Positions 59,109-64,000 of a stretch of DNA of 64,000 nucleotides are shown here, piece by piece. Position 1 is the first letter of the stretch. Each line of letters opens with the position of its first letter. Source of the DNA: Streptomyces colonosanans (GTDB lineage Bacteria; Actinomycetota; Actinomycetes; Streptomycetales; Streptomycetaceae); contig NZ_MLYP01000029.1 of the NCBI RefSeq assembly GCF_001866645.1, positions 1-64,000 on the forward strand. The letters run 5' to 3'. The position numbers and the translations under genes are program-made. Under the pieces are notes generated by a model that saw only the letters and a program-made list of their open reading frames with translations, did not search any database and was not told the DNA's origin.

Positions 59109-60452
59109 CTACGCCGGGTATGCCGTCTGCAGGATGCGATCGGCTGTATACACCGAGTCGACCAGCGGATGCAGCGCCAGCGCCCGCAGCGCGAGAGTGC
59201 GTTCACCGCTCGCCGCCGCCTCGATCACGGCCCGCTCCACCGCCTTGACGCTCAGCATGAGCCCGAGCTGGTCGGGCGCTACGGCGCCGGTGGCGAGCGG
59301 GGTGGCGCCGACGGCGTCCACCAGGCAGGGCACCTCCACGACCGCCTCCGAGTCCAGGCCCGGGACGGCCGTGCGGTTGCGGACGTTGAGGATGAGCGTC
59401 GTGCGCTCGTTGCGGGCGATCGCCCGCATCAGGGCCAGCGCGACGCGGTCGTAGCCGCCGCCCTCGAGGTCGCAGGCGTCGCGCTCCCAGCCGCCCGTGC
59501 TCTCCCGGCTCTCGGCCATGTACGTCGCCTCGCGCTCCTGGCGCGTACGCTCCCACACCTCCAGCGCACCGGCGGGCTCGGCGGCCGCCTGAGCGTAGAA
59601 GACATCCTGCTGGTCGCGCAGGAACTCCCCACGGGTGGCCGGTGCCTGGCGCAGCGCGGCGACCGCTTCGCGGTTGAAGTAGTAGTAGTGCAGGTACTCG
59701 TTGGGCAGCGCGCCCAACGTTCGCAGCCAGTCCGCGCCGAAGAGCTTGCCCTCCTCGAAGGACTCCAGCGCGGCGGCATCGGCAAGCAGTTCGGGCAGCC
59801 GGTCGTGGCCGTCGACGGTGATCCGGCGCAGCCAGCCGAGGTGGTTGAGCCCGACGTAGTCGTAGCCCGCGCGGTCGGGGTCGGCGCCCACCGCGCGGGC
59901 GGCGCGCCGGCACAGCCCGACCGGCGAGTCGCAGATGCCGATGACGCGGTCGCCGAGGACGCGCTGCATGGCCTCGGTGACCATGCCCGCCGGGTTGGTG
60001 AAGTTGATGACCCAGGCGTCCGGCGCGACGGCCGCGACCCGCTCGGCGATCCGCACCGCCTCCGGCACGGTGCGCAGGCCGTACAGCACGCCGCCCGCGC
60101 CGACCGTCTCCTGGCCGAGGACGCCCTCGTCCAGGGCGGCGCGCTCGTCGCGGCTGCGGCCCTGCAGGCCGCCGACGCGGATCGCGGAGAAGACGAAGTC
60201 CGCGCCGCGCAGGGCCTCGTCGAGGTCCGTCGTGGTGCGTACGGCCGGGCCGGGCGGGCGGCCCGTCCCCGGCCCGGTGAGCTGTGCGGCCTGCTCGGCC
60301 AGCACCGCGGCGATCGCGTCGAGGCGCCGCCGGTCGGTGTCGTACAGCACCAGTTCGGTGCACCGGCCCGCCGCGTCGCCGTCGTCCGTCAGCAGCGCGC
60401 GGTACACGAGCGGTACCCGGAACCCGCCGCCGCCCAGCAGAATCAGCCTCAT
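59109..60452 (-). CDS. GH4-family (6-phospho)glycosidase
   Basis: NAD- and Mn-dependent glycosidase of 447 residues using an oxidation-elimination mechanism. Motifs: LILLGGGGFRVPLVYRALL (NAD), FVFSAIRVGGLQGRSRDERA, WVINFTNPAGMVTEAMQR, the metal-ligand Cys and His in IGICDSPVGL and YVGLNHLGWLRR, PNEYLHYYYF. The family is best known for 6-phospho-alpha/beta-glucosidases. Start overlaps the DeoR stop by four bases, so regulator and enzyme are co-transcribed. The sugar substrate is inferred only as a disaccharide or phospho-disaccharide. Confidence 0.92.
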   Translation of the reverse strand: MRLILLGGGGFRVPLVYRALLTDDGDAAGRCTELVLYDTDRRRLDAIAAVLAEQAAQLTGPGTGRPPGPAVRTTTDLDEALRGADFVFSAIRVGGLQGRSRDERAALDEGVLGQETVGAGGVLYGLRTVPEAVRIAERVAAVAPDAWVINFTNPAGMVTEAMQRVLGDRVIGICDSPVGLCRRAARAVGADPDRAGYDYVGLNHLGWLRRITVDGHDRLPELLADAAALESFEEGKLFGADWLRTLGALPNEYLHYYYFNREAVAALRQAPATRGEFLRDQQDVFYAQAAAEPAGALEVWERTRQEREATYMAESRESTGGWERDACDLEGGGYDRVALALMRAIARNERTTLILNVRNRTAVPGLDSEAVVEVPCLVDAVGATPLATGAVAPDQLGLMLSVKAVERAVIEAAASGERTLALRALALHPLVDSVYTADRILQTAYPA

Positions 60453-61207
60453 ACGGTGATTACCTCCGTCCCGGCCTCGCGGAACGCCGCGAGCGTGGCT
60501 GGGTCCGATGTGTCGTTGGTGATCAGGACGTCGATCTCCGGCGCCCCGCAGACAAGGGCGAGACCACTCTCGCCGGGGAACTTGCCGGCGCTCGCGAGCA
60601 GCACGACCTGCCGCGCGGCGGCGATCATGGCGCGCTTCACGGGCACCTCCACGTGCGTGCTGTCCAACACGCCGCCGCTGGACACCACGCCGCTCGCGCC
60701 GAGGAAGAGCCGGCCGACGTACAGCTCACGCAGATTGGACTCGGTGAGGAAGCCCACCAGGGAGAGGTAGTTACGGCGCACCTCCCCGCCGAGCAGGATC
60801 AGCCGCACCTCGGGGTCGTCGCGCAGCTCCTCGTACACCGCGAGGTTGCTGGTGACGACTGTGACGGGGCGGCCGCGCAGCAGCTTGGCGAGCTGGTGCG
60901 TGGTGGTGCCGATGTCCAGCAGGAGCGTGTCGCCGTCCTCGACCAGTTCGGCCGCACGGGCGGCTATCGCGGTCTTGGCCGGCAGGTCGTCCACGGCCAT
61001 TTCGGCGAAGGGCCGCTCGTCGTCGGTGCGCGCGGCCACCGCCCCGCCGTAGACGCGAGTGAGCCGGCCGGCGTCGTCGAGCTCGGTCAGGTCACGGCGG
61101 GCCGTGGCCTCGCTCACGCCGAGCCTCTTGGCGATCTCCCGGACCGGGAGCACGCCTTCCTCGCCCAGGATGGTCAGCAGACTGCGGTGCCGCGTCTCTC
61201 GCAACAT
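60449..61207 (-). CDS. DeoR-family sugar repressor
   Basis: Transcription factor of 252 residues. DeoR helix-turn-helix: HRSLLTILGEEGVLPVREIA, RLGVSEATARRDLTELDDAG, followed by the phospho-sugar sensor domain with LLLDIGTTTHQLAKLLRG, VVTSNLAVYEEL, LLGGEVRRNYLSLVGF and LGASGVVSSGGVLDSTHVEV. Expected to respond to a sugar phosphate made by the adjacent PfkB kinase or the GH4 reaction. It diverges from the kinase-ABC operon, sharing a promoter region of 118 bases. Confidence 0.93.
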   Translation of the reverse strand: MLRETRHRSLLTILGEEGVLPVREIAKRLGVSEATARRDLTELDDAGRLTRVYGGAVAARTDDERPFAEMAVDDLPAKTAIAARAAELVEDGDTLLLDIGTTTHQLAKLLRGRPVTVVTSNLAVYEELRDDPEVRLILLGGEVRRNYLSLVGFLTESNLRELYVGRLFLGASGVVSSGGVLDSTHVEVPVKRAMIAAARQVVLLASAGKFPGESGLALVCGAPEIDVLITNDTSDPATLAAFREAGTEVITV

Positions 61208-61325
61208 GCCCGCAATGTACTGCAGTTGAGCGACTGTGCACGAGTCTGATCGATCTCTTGCATGTACACGACTCTCGGTGCAAGGTGTCGGTCAACATGC
61301 AGCTCCGATCAGGAAGGGCGCGCAG
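61208..61325. promoter_or_regulatory. Divergent promoter with operator-like repeats
   Basis: Intergenic region between the DeoR gene and the PfkB gene. Two similar half-palindromic blocks stand out: GACTGTGCACGAGTC at 61232-61246 and TGTACACGACTC at about 61263-61274. They could be sites for the DeoR protein acting on both operons. Confidence 0.45.
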
Positions 61326-62456
61326 GTGAGCACTCCTTCGACGGTCGCGAAATCCGTCGACCCGCTGGCAGACATACGCCTCCCCGGCGACCCCGAGTAC
61401 GACGTGTACCTGACCGGGACCGTGTTCCTCGACATCATCTTCACAGGCCTGGACCACGCCCCCGTACGCGGCACCGAGAACTGGGCCCGCGGTATGGGGC
61501 TGAGCCCCGGCGGCATCGCAAACATGGCCACCGCGCTGGCCCGCCTCGGGCTGCGCACCACGCTCGCGTCCGCCTTCGGCACCGACCTGTACGGCGATTA
61601 CTGCTGGGACAGCCTCTCCCGCAGCGAGGGGGTCGACCTCGGCCACTCGCGCCGGGTGGCCGGCTGGCACTCGCCGGTAACGGTGTCGATGGCGTACGAG
61701 GGCGAGCGCACGATGGTGACGCACGAGCACCCCGCTCCCCCGCCGTGCCTCTGCGGCCCGCCGCGCACACGGGCCTGCGTGGCCACGCTGGAGCCCGGTC
61801 GGCAGGACGACTGGCTGCGCGAGACGGAACGGCAGGGCGGCAAGATCTTCGCCGACGTGGGCTGGGACGACAGCGGACGCTGGGACCTGGCGGCGCTGCA
61901 TGATCTCGATCGCTGCCACGTCTTCCTGCCCAACGCCACGGAGGCCCAGCACTACACGCGTACCGACTGCCCGCAGGAGGCCGTGCGCGCGCTGGCCGAG
62001 CTGGTGCCGATCGCGGTCGTGACCATGGGCCCCGAGGGCGCGGTCGCCATCGACTCGGTCACCGGCGAGACGGCGGAGGTGCCCGGGGTGCCGGTGATGG
62101 CCATGGACCCGACGGGCGCGGGCGACGTCTTCGTCGCGGGCTTCATGACGGGGACGCTCGCCGGATGGCCGCTGGACGACCGGATCGCGTTCGCCAACCT
62201 GACCGCCGCCCTGTCCGTGGAGCACTTCGGCGGCTCGCTGGCCGCGCCGGGCTGGCCGGAGGTGGCCGCCTGGTGGCAGACGGTGCGCCGGCCGCACGGC
62301 TCCGACGAACTGGCCCGGCGCTACGCCTTCCTGGACGAGCTGATCCCCGCGGTGCAGGTCCCAGGGCTGCGGCTGCGCGCGGTGCCGACCATCGGCTTCC
62401 GGGACGAGCGAGCCCGACGAGACGTCCCCGACGACGTCCCCGGCGAAGTCCAGTGA
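61326..62456 (+). CDS. PfkB-family sugar kinase
   Basis: Ribokinase-like kinase of 376 residues: DVYLTGTVFLDIIFTGLDHA at the start, GGIANMATALARLGLRTTLA (sugar-binding GG site), HVFLPNATEAQHY, and the ATP-site signature DPTGAGDVFVAGF with the catalytic Asp. GTG 61326 behind AGGAAGGG gives the natural start. First gene of the operon with the ABC importer; expected to phosphorylate the imported sugar, giving substrate for the GH4 enzyme or an inducer for DeoR. Confidence 0.93.
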   Translation: MSTPSTVAKSVDPLADIRLPGDPEYDVYLTGTVFLDIIFTGLDHAPVRGTENWARGMGLSPGGIANMATALARLGLRTTLASAFGTDLYGDYCWDSLSRSEGVDLGHSRRVAGWHSPVTVSMAYEGERTMVTHEHPAPPPCLCGPPRTRACVATLEPGRQDDWLRETERQGGKIFADVGWDDSGRWDLAALHDLDRCHVFLPNATEAQHYTRTDCPQEAVRALAELVPIAVVTMGPEGAVAIDSVTGETAEVPGVPVMAMDPTGAGDVFVAGFMTGTLAGWPLDDRIAFANLTAALSVEHFGGSLAAPGWPEVAAWWQTVRRPHGSDELARRYAFLDELIPAVQVPGLRLRAVPTIGFRDERARRDVPDDVPGEVQ

Positions 62457-62481
62457 GGCCCCATTGAGACGAGGAGTGGGA

Positions 62482-63909
62482 ATGCGAGGAGTTCGCGCGA
62501 TGGTGCCGCGTACCGGCACACGACGCGTCAGGCGGAGCATGCTGCCGGTCACCCTCGTCGCCAGCCTGACCCTGCTGGCCACCGGGTGCGTGCCGGGCAC
62601 CGACGGGTCGCAGGCCGGCGGGGCAGCCGGGGCCGGGAGCACGGCCGTGCCGGATCCGGCGCGCGCCGGCAACGTCACGCTCACCGTGTGGGACCAGGAA
62701 ACCCGCGGCGGCACGAACGGCGAGATCGAGCAACTCAACAAGGAGTTCGAGAAGAAGTACCCGAACGTCCGCATCAAGCGGGTCTCGCGGAGCTTCTCCG
62801 ACCTCAAGACCACCTTGAAGCTCGCGATTTCCGGCAACAACCCGCCGGACGTGGTGCAGGCGAACCAGGGCTACCCGGACATGGTGTCCTTCGTCCAGGC
62901 CGGGCTGCTCGCTCCGCTGGACACGTACGCGGGCATCTACGACTGGAACACCCGCTACCCCACCACGCTGCTCAATCTCAACCGGGTCTCGACCGACGGC
63001 CACCACTTCGGCACCGGCCGGCTCTACGGGATATCCCAGACCGGTGAGTTCGTCGGCATCTACTACAACAAGGACGTCCTGGCGAAGGCCGGCGTGCAGC
63101 CGCCGAAGACCTGGGCGGACTTCACCACGAGCCTCGGCACGCTGAAGCAGAGGGGCGAGCTGCCGATCCAGTTCGGCAACCTGGACAAGTACCCGGCGAT
63201 CCACACCTTCGGCGTGCTCCAGGACCAGCTCGGCGGGGCGCAGGCACGTGACACGGTCCTCGGCCGCGGCCAGGGCTTCGACAACGCCTACACCAAGGAC
63301 GCGGCCGCCACCCTGTCCGACTGGGTCAAGAAGGGCTACCTGCCCAAGGGCGCCAACGGGCTCGGCTACGACGACGCCGCCAAGAAGTTCACCGGCGGCG
63401 ACGGCGCGTACCTGATCACCGGCACCTGGCTGCAGGCCGACCTGAAGAAGCCGATGGGCGGCAAGCTGGGCCTCATCCCGCCGCCGCCCGCCAAGACCGA
63501 CGCCACCCCGATGACCACCGGCGGCCAGGGGCTTGCCTGGTCGATCACATCGCGGTCCCATCACCCCGAAGTCGCCGCTGCCTACCTCGACTTCATCACG
63601 AACCCGCACGCGTCCGATGTCATGACCGAGCACGGCGTGCTGCCCGCGCTGCTCGATCGGGCCGCGGCCAAGATCGACCCGGAGAGCAGCGAAGGACAGA
63701 TGATCGCCGGCTGGCGGCGGCTGACCGCGGGCGACGGCCTGGTGCCGTACCTCGACTACGCCACGCCGAGCTTCTACGACACCACGTCCAAGGCGCTGCA
63801 GGACCTCATCGCCGGCAACAGCGACCCCGAGGAGTTCGCGGCGTCCCTGCAGAAGGACTACGGCGGCTTCATGAAGAAGCAGCGCGACAATTCGGCGGGG
63901 TCGAAGTGA
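62482..63909 (+). CDS. ABC sugar-binding lipoprotein
   Basis: Solute-binding protein of 475 residues, MalE/cluster 1 type. Signal peptide with lipobox LLATGC (about residues 30-40), then VTLTVWDQETRGGTNGEIEQ, KLAISGNNPPDVVQANQGYP, YNKDVLAKAGVQPPKTWADF, AYLITGTWLQADLKKPMGGK and MTTGGQGLAWSI. ATG 62482 has GAGGAG five bases upstream and is preferred to TTG 62464. It captures the sugar outside the membrane for the permease that begins four bases before its end. Confidence 0.92.
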   Translation: MRGVRAMVPRTGTRRVRRSMLPVTLVASLTLLATGCVPGTDGSQAGGAAGAGSTAVPDPARAGNVTLTVWDQETRGGTNGEIEQLNKEFEKKYPNVRIKRVSRSFSDLKTTLKLAISGNNPPDVVQANQGYPDMVSFVQAGLLAPLDTYAGIYDWNTRYPTTLLNLNRVSTDGHHFGTGRLYGISQTGEFVGIYYNKDVLAKAGVQPPKTWADFTTSLGTLKQRGELPIQFGNLDKYPAIHTFGVLQDQLGGAQARDTVLGRGQGFDNAYTKDAAATLSDWVKKGYLPKGANGLGYDDAAKKFTGGDGAYLITGTWLQADLKKPMGGKLGLIPPPPAKTDATPMTTGGQGLAWSITSRSHHPEVAAAYLDFITNPHASDVMTEHGVLPALLDRAAAKIDPESSEGQMIAGWRRLTAGDGLVPYLDYATPSFYDTTSKALQDLIAGNSDPEEFAASLQKDYGGFMKKQRDNSAGSK

Positions 63910-64000
63910 CCGCCCTCCGCGACCGCTACCGCCGCCGCGCGCCCGGCGAGCCGCGCGCCATCGGCTACCTCTACGTGCTGCCGGCGCTCGCCCTGTACGG
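63906..64000 (+). CDS. ABC sugar transporter permease, first 31 codons
   Basis: Partial. GTG 63906 overlaps the solute-binding protein stop by four bases. The reading frame gives a basic cytosolic start (TALRDRYRRRAPGEPRAIG) and the first helix (YLYVLPALALYG), the usual beginning of a UgpA/MalF-type permease. The gene runs out of the window. Confidence 0.85.
   Translation, partial: MTALRDRYRRRAPGEPRAIGYLYVLPALALY

Overview
The window is very GC-rich actinomycete DNA and almost certainly comes from Streptomyces or a close relative. The signs are GC-biased third codon positions, frequent GTG/TTG starts, ATGA stop/start overlaps, a SARP activator, a type II polyketide ketosynthase, and small families typical of Streptomyces (DUF5132-like, DUF6059-like). 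No rRNA, tRNA, CRISPR array or replication origin was seen.

Layout. (1) 1-9.8 kb: the 3' end of a nonribosomal peptide operon on the + strand: an NRPS that enters from the left (A with inserted N-methyltransferase, PCP, C, A, PCP, TE), then MbtH, P450, an SRPBCC protein, a 61-residue unknown and a type II thioesterase, all tightly packed. (2) 10-20 kb: ordinary genes mixed with gene debris: an alpha/beta hydrolase, a DUF5132-like protein, an intact SDR, a TMEM175-type channel, a three-gene molybdenum hydroxylase set and a GNAT. Between them lie fragments of SDRs, an aldo/keto reductase, an IS256 transposase and an AfsR-type regulator. (3) 20-21.4 kb: a run of truncated genes (pirin, tyrosine integrase, SagB-like, lipase). 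(4) 21.5-37.7 kb: what looks like a broken aromatic (type II) polyketide cluster. It keeps an exporter, a DUF1772 anthrone-oxygenase-like protein, a SARP, a flavin reductase, a TcmI-type cyclase, a cupin, KS-alpha, a halogenase, an MMPL pump, PadR and LuxR-type regulators and an acyl-CoA carboxylase beta subunit. KS-beta and ACP are absent, KS-alpha and the halogenase are fused tail to tail with both C termini lost, and the SARP and the LuxR regulator each carry a frameshift. (5) 37.8-44.2 kb: a mobile-element cemetery whose centre is a 2.16-kb group II intron sitting exactly inside the N-terminal catalytic motif of an IS110 transposase. That IS110 element in turn abuts an IS5 fragment. (6) 44.3-53.6 kb: an NmrA-type reductase, a chimeric ORF, then a coherent locus for envelope or lipid-linked sugar metabolism (DUF2064 transferase, GT2, epimerase, GT87, GtrA) next to a cytochrome-b/molybdopterin oxidoreductase, a membrane protein and a methyltransferase. 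(7) 53.9-59 kb: a GH15 enzyme, a PEBP lipoprotein, a THEP1-type NTPase and an F420-type (LLM) oxidoreductase. (8) 59-64 kb: a carbohydrate locus with a GH4 glycosidase and DeoR repressor on one strand, and a PfkB kinase plus ABC sugar importer on the other.

The striking general feature is the number of deletion scars. At least ten places show one gene fragment running directly into another: both 5' ends lost at 12.1 kb, both 3' ends lost at 20.6, 27.3 and 36.1 kb, and three in-frame chimeras at 38.1, 40.2 and 45.4 kb. This fits a rapidly rearranging chromosome arm or linear plasmid, but assembly artefacts should be excluded at these joints.
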